From Vitis vinifera (Eukaryota; Streptophyta; Magnoliopsida; Vitales; Vitaceae): DNA of 64,000 bases. The stretch is taken from the NCBI RefSeq assembly GCF_030704535.1, contig NC_081807.1:15258001-15322000 (forward strand), in the 5' to 3' direction. Below, piece by piece: positions 10,879 to 23,804 of the stretch. The notes beneath the pieces were generated by a model. The model made no database searches. It was not told the origin of the DNA and worked only from the letters and a program-made list of their open reading frames with translations. Made by a program: the position numbers and the translations under genes. How positions within the stretch are numbered: position 1 is the stretch's first letter; every line of letters starts with the position of its first letter.

Positions 10879-11689
10879 CTCATTACGCTCCCATTTTATT
10901 ATGTGTTGCATGTTACATGACTTTTACATTCTTATGTCAACAAATAATCTATATTGTCATTATACAAGTGTAATATTGTTTATAAAGTTAAAATAATGTC
11001 TTGTTTCCTTTTTATTATTATTTTTTGGTTTTGTGATAATGCAATATTCATTCATTTAGTATTTTTCCAATCAATATGGTAACTTAAAATTCAAAAAGCA
11101 ATTGTCATATCTTAGAAACCATACACTAATGAATAAATATTAAAGACTTAAGAGGCATTTGGATACATTTCCATTTTTTTATAAAAACAAGCGGTAACAT
11201 TGTATGTATGACTTTAGTTGTCCTTGATCACTTTTTAAATGACAATTAGTCTTCTCACCAATAGGGATCCAAATGAGTGAGACCCTAGGATCAACCGACA
11301 AATAACAAATCATTCAATTCTTCCAATTGACATGGTTCCAATCGATCAATTTTTTGTTTCCACCTTCCAATCCCCATGTAAGGCAAATGTAAGGAGTATC
11401 TTTTTTATCACGCTAACACTCAAATGTGATAATCCATGTGAAAGAAATGTTGATCTTTCTTGTATACCTAGTCATGAACTCTTCTTTCTTTTTCTTTGAT
11501 CGAATCCCTTGATTCCTTCTTTTAAAAAGAGTTGTCCTATACCCTTCTTTAAACAACTGTTTAGTATTTGCATTTCATCCCATTTTATTTAAGAACCTTA
11601 ATTAAGAAAAGAAAAATAATTTTTTTATATTAAAATATGTTTAGAATAGATTATTTTCAATTAGTATTTGTTTTTATCAACATTTTCAG
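10879..11689. repeat. 3' flank of the intact RLP
   Basis: The first 280 bp (to about 11150) match 38286-38500 behind the sister copy, for example 'gtaatattgtttataaa', 'tttttccaatcaat' and 'aacttaaaattcaaa'. After that the similarity fades. No gene is seen. A/T-rich signals for polyadenylation are plentiful but not specific. Confidence 0.7.
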
Positions 11690-12512
11690 AACCAAAAAAG
11701 TTATCGGTTTACTGGTCGGATCGGCGGCCGAACTGGTAATGTCATAAATATATATTTTATATATTATTAAAATTATAAAAAATTTAAAAATAAAAGTAAT
11801 AAATTCTACCTAATTTTTTTTTATCAAAGTGTAAACAAAAATAATAATTTTAATTACCATTCATCAATAAAAAAAAAAATGTCATCAACCATCATATTAG
11901 TTTAAAGAATCAAGTCATCAACAATTTTAAAAATTAAAAAAAAAAATTAAAGAATTTGAAATTAATTTTGAAATAAAAAATTTATTTAAAATATAAAAAT
12001 TAGAAATTTTAAAATTATTTAAAAATGGGAACACAATGTTTGATTTATTGATTGTTTCCAAAAATTTATTTTAATTTCTAATGCTTTTAATAATTTTATT
12101 AATTTTTTTTAAACTCAAATAGATATTTTAGAAATCAAAATAAAATTAAAATAAACTAATAAAGTAAACAAATATACAAAATCTAAACAAAACGATTCAA
12201 TTATTCAAATGGAATTTCAATGAATATTGAGATTCAAACTCAATCAGCCAACACAGAATAAAATTATAAAATATTAAATATTAAAAAAAATTGCAAGATT
12301 CCAAATGGGGGAAGAGTTAGAAAAGGGTTTATATACTGATCAAAACAACGTTGTTTCAATCCCAGATGCATCAAAATGATGTCGTTTTAATGGGAAAAAA
12401 AATTGTGAATTGATATGTTCAACTCTTGGCTGGTTCAAATGATCGAATCAAACCGAAACGATGATTGATTGACGATCAAACTGACCAATTCGGTCTGATT
12501 TTTAAAACCATG
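11690..12512. mobile_element. Non-autonomous DNA transposon-like insertion
   Basis: The left end carries 'actggtcggatcgg' and the right end carries 'gaccaattcggtctgatt' followed by 'ttaaaaccatg', which look like degenerate inverted ends. The stretch separates the 3' flank of the intact RLP (to 11689) from the conserved block at 12513-12995, which in the other copies follows closely. The interior is AT-rich and non-coding. The superfamily is not clear; hAT-like MITE is a guess from the end style. Confidence 0.45.
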
Positions 12513-12995
12513 ATTTTTATTAGGCATGTATGGGAGCCAATTTGTTCATGGCCCAATTTTGGGCTATAGCAAGATAGAATCAATACGACCAAAGGGTCGA
12601 AGCTAGCTTAACTTAAAGTCCATGAGTAAAGGCCTAAGCTCAATTGGCATTTCTTTGGAAATCATTTTTTCAACCCCATCCTTAATTCAAAGGTGTTTGT
12701 TCATTATTGAAAAAAAAAACAGAAGATTAATTGGGACCAATTGTTTCATGGTTTGCATTTGATATCTTTTAATTTGAAAAGAAATTGAATGTCTAATGTT
12801 AGCCCCATATTATTAGTGATGTATGCCAAATATTTAAATCAATTTTATACTTGTTATAGATATTTAGAGAACGAACATAACTAAATTATATGATTTAATA
12901 TTTTTCAATTAAGTTAGATTTTAATAAATAAGGATGTAGATACACTCCATGCACAAAATCAATAGATAAAAAGGAGAAGAGGTAAACTATAAAAG
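12513..12995. repeat. RLP 3'-flank duplicate, copy C
   Basis: Diverged copy of 283-620 and 38880-39200. Shared pieces include 'catgtatgggagcc', 'ggaaatcattttt', 'atttaaatcaatttta' and 'aaattatatgattta'. It shows that the intact RLP has the same kind of 3' flank as its sisters. No gene is seen. Confidence 0.75.
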
Positions 12996-13567
12996 GTATT
13001 TGAGAGCTATAATTTTAAATATTTTTTTTAAAATAATAATAATAACCTAGCTTAATTTGTTAAGAAGATGGGTTTGGATTTAAATTTTTGAATATTTGGT
13101 CAAAATAACTCAAGTTGAAAATGGATCCATGATTAATGATTGAAGAAGATAATTAATTTATAATATTATAAAAAGGATTGAAAAACAAGAAATTAATTTG
13201 GTGCATGGAATTTGAAAAATCAGTTAATGAAAAGGTTTGTCATTATATTATGCAAAGGAAATTGCACCCATTTTAATTGGTAAATAACTCTATTTTTCTA
13301 AGCTAGAAAAATATTTATGATATAGTGGTGAAATAAAAAATATTAAAATCTTTATTATTCTCATTAGGAGGTGTGGGATGACAATTTCAATCAAGAACCT
13401 TTTAAATTTAAAAAAAAAAAAATTTATATGTCATTACGAAGTAATATAAGTATTTCTTGAAAATGAAAATTAATGATTTAAAAAATTAAAATTAAATACC
13501 AAAACTCATTTTAATAAATAACCATTTTGTTTTATCATGACGTCTAATTCTTCTTTCAATATATGTG

Positions 13568-13600
<33 letters not shown>

Positions 13601-14378
13601 AATATCAAATTAAAATAAAAGGAAATTATATTTCTATTGTAATCTTTTAAAACAAATAGTAAAGTTGGGTATGAAAGTTAAGGGAAAATAAACACTGAAA
13701 AAGGTGTAGACCCAACTTTATGACACTTGGTGTAATTACAAAACAACTTAGTTTTAATTTTATTTTTTTTTGTAAAATAAACTTCAAATTTATAGAATTC
13801 GTAATCTTGTTGTCTTTGCCTAGGAAACAAAATAAAAAAAAATTACATATATTCTTTATTCTAAAAAATATCTTAGAAGAGTGTATTTATACTCTATCTC
13901 TTTTTAATATAAATTTGTTGTTATTTTCTTAGCATTTAATTTCATAAATCAAAATTTGTGCATACAAATTTTATTAATATTTGTCAATAAAATAAATAAA
14001 TTTATGATTGATAAGTTTGTTGACATTTTTTTTGTTTTTGTTTTTTTTTCTTCTCTTTTATCCTTCACAAATTAAAAAATGAAAATTTTGAAAAGTTATG
14101 AATCTTTAAATAATTTGAATAATTACATTTTAAAGTTCAACCAAATAATTGATATTAAATTTCTTTTTGTTCATTTTTAATCTTTTTGTATGTTCTTTGA
14201 TTCAAAGGGGTAATCTTTTTTTGGGGTAAAAGATGCTTTAGGAAGAAAATATCTTTGCTGTGTTGCAAATTTTTAATTAGTTTTATTGCTTTCTTGATTC
14301 GTAGAGGTCAAACTCAAGTGACATATCTCATCAAGTTATTTTTTGAAAACTACACTTTACGTAATCAGTTGGAAAAGA
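12996..14378. other. AT-rich spacer, no gene seen
   Basis: Contains an (AT)n run at about 13568-13594 and several A or T runs. The frames at 13720-13932 and 14255-14458 have no recognisable features. Confidence 0.6.
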
Positions 14379-14381
14379 TTA

Positions 14382-15653
14382 GGGCCTGTTTGTTTAGTGT
14401 TTTTAAGAACTGTTTTCTGTTCTTGAAAACAAAAAACACCAAAAACTCGTTTGGTTGAGAGAGTGATTTTTGTTTTTGTTGTTTCCCGTGTTCTCAAAAT
14501 GACACTGTTTAGAGAACAACAAAATCTTGTTTTCCCCCTTTTTTTACTGTTCACAGAACAAAATTAAACAAAAAAAAACAATCTGTTTCCCGTGTTTTTT
14601 TTTTTTTTCTTCCCGTTTTCATCTCTTCTCCAGCACAGTGGCTCGCCTCTTCTTGTTTCTCAGTTTTGATTCAAGGTTCGTGAAATTTAAATCCAATCGC
14701 ACAATAGCAAAGAGACCCCTAAAACGGATCCAGAAAACGCAGGGAGCAAAAGAAAATCCATTTTTTTGGTTTTCCTTGGGGTTTTTGCTTGGATTTTCTC
14801 GGAAATCAAACGAGGATGAATTTTCCCGGAAATCGAATGGGGGATGGGTTTTCTTGGGAATCAAACGGGGGTTGCAGGGTTTTTGCTTGGATTTTCTCGG
14901 AAATCAAACGAGGATGAATTTTCCCGGAAATCGAATGGGGGATGGATTTTCTTGGGAATCAAACGGGGGTTGCAAAAAAAAAAATAATAATAATAACATG
15001 ATTAGATTAGTACCTGTGAGGATTGAGAGTGGCAGAGGAAAATAGGGCCTTTTACGGATTCTCTCGGCTGGAGGGCAACTTAGAAAAGGGCTTCTTGATG
15101 CCCGATGAGAGAAGTGGGTGGAGAAGTGGGTGGCATTTTGAATTTTAGATTTAGTAGAGATAAAAAAAAATTAACATCATGAGAACAATTTTATCTCAAC
15201 TTAATAAAATATGCTATAATTTTTAATAAAGTTAAAGATTAAATAAAAAAATATTAATAAAAATAATTTTATTATGTTTGATTTATTTTTAAAAAATATA
15301 AAAAATATTTTTATTTTTAAATTAATAAAATAAATAATTTTTTTAATTTAAATGAACTATATATCTAAAAATTATTTATAAATTTATAATATAAAATTAC
15401 TTGAAGAAAATATTTTATTAATTAGAAAAGAAAAAAAAAATCTTTCAAACATGTTTTTTGTTTTATTTGTTCTAAATTTTCTTTTTATTAACTCAACCAA
15501 ACATGTTTTTTTGTTTTTGAGAACAAAAACTGTTTTTCAAAATTCAGTTCCCAAACATAATTTTTTTTTAAAAACACCAAAAACTGTTCTTAAAAACTAT
15601 TCTCAAAAATTGTTTTCCAGAACAGTTTTCAAAAACAGCAACCAAACAGGCCC
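14382..15653. mobile_element. PIF/Harbinger-type non-autonomous transposon
   Basis: The left end starts GGGCCTGTTTG and the right end is its inverse, CAAACAGGCCC. Similarity of the inverted ends continues for more than 40 bp with mismatches. TTA lies directly on both sides (14379-14381 and 15654-15656), the target-site duplication typical of PIF/Harbinger. The element is 1,272 bp and holds no transposase; its 172-codon frame at 14527-15045 is low complexity and arises partly from the internal 99-bp duplication. It sits between an AT-rich spacer and the orphan RLP promoter. Confidence 0.85.
14778..14975. repeat. 99-bp tandem duplication inside the Harbinger-type element
   Basis: Two units, 14778-14876 and 14877-14975, are nearly identical (one clear difference, 'gatgggttttc' versus 'gatggattttc'). 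Each also contains an internal near-repeat of 'tttctcggaaatcaaacg' and 'ttcccggaaatcgaatgg'. The near identity points to a young duplication. Confidence 0.9.
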
Positions 15654-15814
15654 TTAGTATCACTTTATTCTATTTATACATTGGAGGTTGAGAAATAGGG
15701 TATGGTGGGCATAAAGGTAATAACTCTTTGAAAGGTGAGATATAAAATTTAAAATATTTTTTTATAAAAGGTTTGTTTTTAGTTAAAACAAAAGGGAACC
15801 ACATCTTTTTGGTT

Positions 15815-15979
15815 TCTGTGTTATGAGAAATTTTAACAAGAAAAGTCGCAGCAAAAGGACACAACAATTAATGTGCTGGAAATTGTAATGAGAAAAGTCT
15901 TCTTTGGGTTTCTTCGTTTAAGTTCGAAATTTTCTTGAAGTTTTCCAAGATGAATCATTTGCTTATAAATTAGAGTGTG
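15815..15979 (+). promoter_or_regulatory. Orphan RLP promoter, cut by a Copia element
   Basis: Matches the promoter blocks of the other two RLP copies: 'gttatgagaaattttaacaa', 'acaacaattaatgtg', 'agaaaagtcttctttgggtt', 'gaatcatttgc' and the TATA box 'tataaa' at 15964-15969. Similarity stops at 'tagagtgtg', where the Copia LTR starts (15980). No RLP coding sequence follows on the far side of the element (after 31145), so the gene body has been lost or lies elsewhere. Confidence 0.8.
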
Positions 15980-16465
15980 TGTTGGGTATTTTGATAATTG
16001 TGGACCTATATATTAACTTTGTACATTAAACTATTTTATTTTAGCCTAATTAAATGTGATCAATTAAATTAATGATAGGTCTTTAAAGTATCTCTTATAT
16101 ACAATGTATGAGTTTTACAATATATAGAGACTAATTTTATTTTATTTATTTATGATGGTTCAATAAATAAAATAAAATAATAAGGGGTATAAAATGAGGA
16201 GAAAAATTTGCATATTATTCGTTACAATATTCGTTTCAGATGTGGAAGACAAGACCTTAGTACAACATTTCAATGGATTCAGGTATATTTTCCAATATTA
16301 TTATCCTATAGATTTAGCATGAGATTTTGACATATTTATCATCTAGATTATTTACTTATGGATGAGATCAAGTTTTATTATTTATCCATGAAATAAAGTT
16401 TTGTTATTTATCTAGATGATGATTAGTTTTTATAATCATTCTATATGATTTATTGTTCTTCAACA
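15980..16465 (+). repeat. 5' LTR of the outer Copia
   Basis: Starts TGTTGGGTATT and ends CA just before the primer-binding site. Its first 110 bp match the sequence after the polypurine tract at 31033, with clear differences between the two that speak for considerable age. Confidence 0.85.
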
Positions 16466-16467
16466 AG

Positions 16468-16479
16468 TGGCATCAGAGC
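16468..16479 (+). promoter_or_regulatory. Primer-binding site of the outer Copia
   Basis: The sequence TGGCATCAGAGC, two bases after the LTR end, is one base off TGGTATCAGAGC, the common initiator-methionine tRNA complement of plant Copia elements. Confidence 0.8.
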
Positions 16480-17315
16480 TACTCTTATTAAATCTATCAG
16501 GATTATATTTTTTTTTTATTTAAATTAAAGGTGTTTCATGGTGGGTGAAGTTTTTGAATCCGTTTTCCATTCATGTATCCACCCTTGTTTTTTGTGTTTG
16601 GTTGTAAGGGGAAAAAAACCCCAAATTCCCTAGATTTTCTATTATAAATAAAATTTCATAAATTATTTTTTCCTGTAAATATCAATATTTTATATCAGAA
16701 GATATTTTCTCTCAAATTTTTTGCATAATTTTTGAGAGAAAATATAAGTATCTTGAGAATTTTGGGGATACAAATAAAGTGGTTGGGTGATAATGACCTA
16801 TTTTTTTGTCATTATCTTGTTGCATATTAGTAAGTCATTTAATCTGTTGGGTCATTTATGTCATTTAATATATTGGGTCATTTGGGTTGTTGGACCTAAG
16901 TCTATTAAAGTTGGGTCAAGTGATGGGTATGATACATTTGACTGACCTATTTGACCAACCCAGTTGAAACTTTGATTAACCCAATTGAACCTTTGAATGA
17001 CCCGATTGGATCTTTAACTAACCCATTTGACCAACCTGGTTTGACCTTTGACAAAAACCAAAAAAAAAAAAACTTTCTTCGCATGTTTAAAATCCAATAT
17101 TTCAATATAAATTAAATTGAAATTATATGTCACCAAAGTGACCTCTATTATGTAAATTTGTTTATCTTGAAATATGTGGATTTTCTTAAGGAATTGTATG
17201 AATAGTATCTAAATCTATGCATAAAATAATCAACCCAAATGAAGTTTTTTTTTTTTTTTTTTTGGATTTTATATACTTGTAGTAGTAAATATGTGATAGT
17301 TTGGTAATGTCCATG
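16480..17315 (+). other. Leader of the outer Copia, no gene
   Basis: Non-coding. Between about 16850 and 17050 it holds a string of related short phrases of the type 'aacccatttgaccaacc' and 'tgggtcattt'. It ends with CCATG at 17311-17315, one copy of the target site of the nested unit. Confidence 0.7.
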
Positions 17316-19038
17316 TGTAGACCCTCCATTTTGTCCCTTTAGCACATGTTTTTAAGTTCACTTCCAGTGTTCCATAGTGTTTCTTAGATGACCCATTACT
17401 ATTTGTGTAACTTACCTTTTCTGAGCCACTTTGGAGATTTTGGTTGAGGGGTTTATCCGGCTCCACATTATGACCTTGGTTGCCCTTCAAGTTTAAATTA
17501 GGCTTCACTTAGGTGTACTTAATGGTTAGACTTAGTTAGGCCCACCTAGTCTCACCCTAGACCCGTATTAGGTATACCCGGTCCATTAGACACCCTAGGC
17601 CCATTAGGCACCTTAGGCCCACCTAGGTCACTTAAGCCCATTTAGACACCTAAGGCCCATCTAGGCCCACTTAGGCCCGCTTAAGCCCACTTGGCCTATT
17701 AGACATTCTTAGCGTGACTTGCATAGTTGCATGGCTTGTGTGACTCAATTTATTTATTTATATTTTTTTTTATTATCAATCACTTTTATTTGATCATTTA
17801 TTATGTTTTTATTTATTTATTTATTTTAATTTATTTTCATTATTATCAATCATTTTTAGTTATTTAGTTATTTATTATTCTTATTTATTTGTTTATTATC
17901 TTGTTATTTATTCATTTATCTATTATTATCATTTTATCATTCTCCGATTTATTTATTTAGTTATTTATTTATTTTATTATTTATTTATTTAATTTAATAA
18001 TTTGAAATTTTTATGGAAGAAGTCTACCATTGGAGAAGGTTTTGAAAACGGTAAGACTCTTTAGATGATATGCATGGATTGTAGGTGATGTGCATGGATT
18101 GGCATTGTTTGAAATTAAAAAAAAAAAAAAGGTTTTCTGGTGCATAAGATAAAATTTGGAGAGAGGAAGACTCCTCACGTAGAAGGACTGTTATTTGCTA
18201 TAAAAATCTCTAACAGATGGGTTTTTGAAAGAAAAAGAAAAAATAAAGATAAGAGATTCGGAGATTGTTTTGAGATATATAGAATCAAAGAAAAAAAAAA
18301 AGAAAGATAGGAGATTCGGAGATTGGTTTTTTTAGAAAGAGAGAGAGAGAGTTTTCATTGGTGAAGGGAAGGAAAGGAGGAGAAGATGGTGGAGACCAGA
18401 AGACGAAGCCAACAGAGAGAGGAAGAAGAAAGGAAATTCATCGACCTGCTTTCTTTTTGGAGGTAAGTCCTTCATTATAAAACCTATGTTCCCTCCTATT
18501 CTTTTTTTGTCTATTATTACCAGGATGTGTTTGATGATTGAATGCAACTTTCAAAGGCCATATGACTGGTGTTGGTTTTGGATTGTTATTGGATTTATCA
18601 TAGTTTGTGTTTCTTCTATTGCTTTCTGTTTATATTAAAGAATGATCTGACTTTGTTAGTTCCATTGTAATATCTAGAAGTTCCTTCTTCTTTCTTCCAT
18701 ATTCAAGCCTGTTGAAAGTGCATGTACGATACATGGCTTTGAATGATTGCCCATCTACGTGATTCCCTTCCCCATGCCATCCTTTTGCTATATTTTATCG
18801 CCTTTGTTCATGGTTTGTGGGTCGGGTTGCAAGAACGTCTTATCGTTTGCAATGATTAGCACCCGAGCCATCCTCATCTGGTTGATCAATGTCACTAGGG
18901 AAGTCCTTGGAGAGCGGTTGCTGCTATTGATATTACAGGTGGTATGGTGGTATTTGTGTGTTTTGTTGAGGGTATTTGGGTTCAGATCAAAACTGCCCAT
19001 CTGAGGTCCTGGATGAAAGAATCAATCTTGTGTCAATT

Positions 19039-22000
19039 TGATAAGGCAAAATCCTCTCCTGATTGATTCTTTCCTTGATCTTAGATTATTTGTTATTATG
19101 TATATTTATCTTTTCCTAGTTTGTAGGATCTTCCAACTATATATATACTCTATATAATGAGAAACAATTACCTCAATAATTATTGAGGATTTCAACCATA
19201 TTTTACACGGGTTCTCAAATCTTTATATGGTATCAGAGTAGGTTCTAATTTTATTTTATTTTTATCCTCTTCATGGTTGCATCGTCGTCCTCATTATCTT
19301 CACTTCCACTCAACACGATGGTGCATATGCTCACCATCAAACTAACCTCCTCTAATTATTTGTTATGGAGAAATTAGTTTATCCCTCTGTTGACAAGCCA
19401 AGATCTTCTTGGATTTCTGGATGGTAGTGTCCCAGCTCCTTCTCCAAAGGTTATTGGTTTTAACGGCACCACCTAGGTGAATCTAGCCTACATCTCTTGG
19501 TTGACTACTGATCAGACTCTCCTCAGTCTTCTCTATTATTCTCTTACAGAGGGGTCTATGAGTGAGGTACTTGGTCTTAGTCATGCACATGAGGCCTGGA
19601 CCACTCTTGAAGCCTCTTTTTCTCACAGATCCAAGACTCGAGAACTCCAACTCAAGGATGATCTTCAATTGATGTAGTGAGGCTTGAAATCCGTAGCAGA
19701 ATTTTTTTGACTCTTAAAAGGGCTCTGCGATCAACTGGCGGTAATTGGTCGTCGCATTGACGACTTGGATAAAGTCCACTGGTTCTTGAGAGCCTTAGGT
19801 CCCAATTATAAAATTTTCTCAACTACAATGCTTTCCCAGCTTCCATTACCTTCTTTTGTAGATATCATTCCAAACGCTTTGAGTCATGAGATCTTTGAAC
19901 GATCGATGCACCAACAATCTATCAACTCAACGTTCTACGCTCAACGAAACAATTCCACCAGACCAAAAAGCACCAAGAGCGGGAAGCCCAAACCTTCCAC
20001 TGCCTCTACCTCAAAATCGCCCCCTCTTCTCCTATTTATTGTAAAATTTGCGACAAAGAGGGCCACCTGGCTAAACATTGTTGGACGTTCCTTAATCTCA
20101 AGAAAAAGCAATCTACCAACCTTGCTGAGGCTTTCGTAGCTTGCTCAATTCCGGACTCCAACGAATTTGAATGGTATCCGGATTCTGGTGCAACCTCTCA
20201 CCTGACAAATAATCCCAAGGGTGTAGATGTTCCTGCTGTCTACTCTGGTAATGAACGGGTGATGGTTGGTAATGGTCAGTCCCTTTCCATTTCTCACACT
20301 GTTTCCCTTTCCACTCTTGTTCCCCAAAGCTCTTTATTTTTATGCAATGTTTTAGTTGTTCCTAGCATTAAGAAAAAGCTTATTTCCATCAGTCAACTTG
20401 CAAAGGATAAAAATTGTTGTGTCATTTTTTCTCCCTCTGGTTTTACCATACAGGATCGGGTCACAAGAGTAGTGTTAGGGGTCGGCAGATGTGAGAATGG
20501 CTTGTATGTGCTCCATCAAAATCATCATGCCCTTGCTTCCATCGTTTCTTCAAATAAGTCGTGTGTCTCTGTTCCCTTGTGGCATGCTCGACTAGGCCAC
20601 CCTAGTTTTTGTACCATTAACTCTCTTTCTAAGTCTGGTTTTATTTCTTTTAGTAATAAATTGATGGGTTTAGATTCAAGTTTATGTGTTGGATGTAACC
20701 TTGGCAATAGCCATTGTTTACCCTTTTCACTTAATAATAATCATTGTCATTTTTTGTTTGATTGCTTGCACTATGATTTATGGTGCCCTTCACTTGTTTG
20801 TTCTCTTACTAGTTTTCATTATTATGTAGTGTTCATTGATGATTATACCAGATTCAGTTGACTTTTCCCATTAAAACACAAATCTGGTTTTTTTTATTCC
20901 TTTATCAATTTTCAACATTATATTGAGACTCAATTTTCTTCTAAAATTAAGTCCTTCCAATGTGATGGTGGAATTGAATTTAAAAATAATAAATTTCGCT
21001 CTCACCTTACGTCATGTGGTATTGTGCTACGCATTGCTTGCCCCTATACATCGAGTCAAAATGGGATTGCTGAACATAAACACCAACATGTCACTGAAAC
21101 AGGTCTTACCATTATGTTTCATGCTTGTGTTCTGTTATTTCTTTGGGTTGAGGCCTTCTCAACAACTGTTTATCTCATCAACCGACTCCCATCACAAACT
21201 CTTGATGGCAAAACTCCCTATGAGCTCCTGTTCGGTAAACAACCAAACTACTCTATGCTTCATACTTTTGGATGTTTATGGTTTCCTTATTTATGAGATT
21301 ATTCTCCTAACAAATTGTCTCCCAAATCCTCATCTTGTGTCTTTTTAGGTTATAGCCCTATTCACAAGGGTTTTCGCTGTTTTGATCGTAAGACACAATG
21401 TCTTTATGTCTCTCGACATGTCCAATTTTATGAAACTATCTTTCCTTATGCGGGTGATGATATGCAACAAATTCATAATTCAACACCTTATATTACTTTC
21501 TCTGATTCTTTCGAGTCTAACGATAATATGTCTCTTGATTTGTTGTTATCTTCTCCTATTTCGAATCCTAATTGTTTGCCATGTAGTGATGACCTTCATG
21601 CTTCCTCCCATGCATCTCTGGTCATCTCTACCATTCCTTCTTCTAGTCCTCTGTCACCATCTGTTTCCATATCGACGACTTCTACCAACACTAACCCAAT
21701 GGTTACTAGAGGAAAAGCTAGTATATTTAAACCTAAGGCTTATCATGCGTTGACACTTTCACCTTTGTCTCAGTTTTTTCAGGTCATTCTTGCCATACGA
21801 GAGCCTCGGGGTTTCAAGTCTGCAGCCAAACACCCTAAATGGCTCTCAGCTATGGATGATGAAATACAAGCTTTGAAGAAGAATGATACTTGGGATCTTG
21901 TACCTTGCCCTGTCAATCATAATGTGGTTGGTTGTTGTTGGATCTTTAAGACCAAGCTCCATGCTAATGGTTCCATTGAGCGTCATAAGGCTCGTCTCGT

Positions 22001-23503
22001 GGCCAAGGGCTTCTCTTAAATTCATGGTCTTGATTTTAGAGATACATTCAATCCTGTGGTGCGTCCTGCTACTATTCGGATTATTCTATCCATTGCAGTC
22101 ACTTCTGGATGGCCCTTACATCTATTAGATGTTAAGAATGCCTTTCTTCATGGTCATCTTTCTGAAGAAGTATACATGGAACAACCACCTGGCTACACTG
22201 ATCCACAATTTCCACAACATGTGTGCCGTTTGAAACGTGCTCTCTATGGACTCAAACAAGGCCCTCATGCTTGGTTCCAACGATTCAGCTCTTTTTTTTT
22301 TTTATGAAACTTGGTTTTATTCTCAGTCAGGCTGATTCATCTCTCTTTGTCCATCATACCACAGCAGGCACAACTTATCTTTTGTTCTATTTGACAATAT
22401 GGTGCTTACTGGCACCAGTCCTGCTTTGATCAAGACTCTTATCACTCGGTTATCCAAAGAATTTGCAATGAAAGATTTGGGTTCTCTACACTATTTTCTT
22501 GGTGTTGAAGTCCAACATAACTCTCAAGGCTTATTTCTTAGCCAAACCAAGTATGCTCTTGATTTACTACAACGTGTTGACATGATTGAGGCCAAACCCA
22601 TTTCTACTCCTTTTGTTGTTGGTTAACATCTCTCCACTACAGGGAAGCTATTTTCGGTCTCTTGCAGGAGCCTTGCAATATTTGACCATCACTCGACCTG
22701 ATCTCTCTTTCAATGTCAATTCTATTTGCTAGTACATGCATGCTCCAATTGAAGATCATTTTCGAGCACTCAAACGCATATTGCGTTATGTTAAAGGCAC
22801 AGTCCATCATGGTCTTCAACTTCACTGCACCTCCTCTCATGAGTTGCTTGCTTATTCTGACACTGATTGGGCTGGTTGTCCTGATACACAACAATCTACC
22901 AGTGGCTATCTTATATTCTTTGGCCCTAATCTTGTCTCTTGGTGCTCTAAGAAACAATCTACTATTTCTCGCTCTAGTGCTGAAGCTGAGTATAGATCCT
23001 TAGCCATTACTACTGCTGAAGTTGCTTAGATTGTTCAGCTCCTTGATGATCTATGTCTTCTCTTGCCTTCCCCTCCGAAGATATTATGAGACAACAGAAG
23101 TGCTCTTTTTATGGCGGTCAATCCAATCACTCGGTCTCGATCTAAGCACATTGCGATTAATTATCATTTTGTTCGTGAATTGATAGCAAATGGTTCTTTA
23201 AAAGTCGCATTTACTTCCTCCCATCTTCAACTTGCCGATTCTTTTACCAATGGCGTCTCCAAGCCTCAGTTCCTACTTTTTCGTAACAAGCTTCATGTTA
23301 TTCCTTCTACCACACTCAACTTGCAGGGTGGTGATAAGGCAGAATCTTCTCCTAATTGATTCTTTTCTTGATCTTAGATTATTTGTTATTATGTATATTT
23401 ATCTTTTCCTTGATCTTGTAGGATCTTCCAACTATATATACACTCTATATAATGAGAAACAATTACCTCAATAATTGTTGAGGATTTCAGCCATATTTAT
23501 ATG
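19039..23503 (+). mobile_element. Ty1/Copia retrotransposon, inner nest level
   Basis: LTRs at 19039 to about 19225 and 23332 to about 23503 both begin TGATAAGGCA and share most of their length. The primer-binding site TGGTATCAGAG starts at 19228. Domains in order: gag (about 19370-20130), protease/integrase zone with the WHARLGHPS phrase near 20580, integrase core, reverse transcriptase (about 21850-22480), and RNase H with SAEAEYRSLA near 22976. The order and short LTRs suggest an Ale/Hopscotch-like Copia. It is broken several times (roughly six to ten interruptions) but looks younger and more complete than the outer Copia. It separates the sucrose synthase fragment from the left half of its host unit. 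Confidence 0.88.
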
Positions 23504-23804
23504 GTCGTCTGTCTCAGTTATCTATAAGATAGACAAGTGTCCTTATTAGCAACAGGTGAAAGAATGGGTATGCAGATAGATCCAAGCCAAGTTGGAGAGT
23601 GGTGTCGGACACGCGCTTGATGAAGGAAACATTGAGGTTCTTGGATATAAACACGGGTCCTACCATCAGATCTGATGTGACAACCAGTATGTTGTGTCAC
23701 AAGGAAGAAATATTTGAACCAATACTTCTCTGCATGACCATGTGAATTCCAAGCATATATACTCCTCGACTGGGACGACGTTCATAATGTTGACCACGTG
23801 CGAA

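Noticed and set aside
14527-15045. 172-codon open frame
   Set aside because: Lies inside the Harbinger-type element, is low complexity and depends on the 99-bp duplication; no domain seen.
18747-19004. 85-codon frame left of the inner Copia
   Set aside because: A phrase in another frame looks faintly coding, but no family could be named and the codon at the start lies in transposon-rich DNA.
23518-23700. 60-codon minus frame between the inner Copia and the sucrose synthase piece
   Set aside because: Looks coding-like by eye but could not be assigned and is short.
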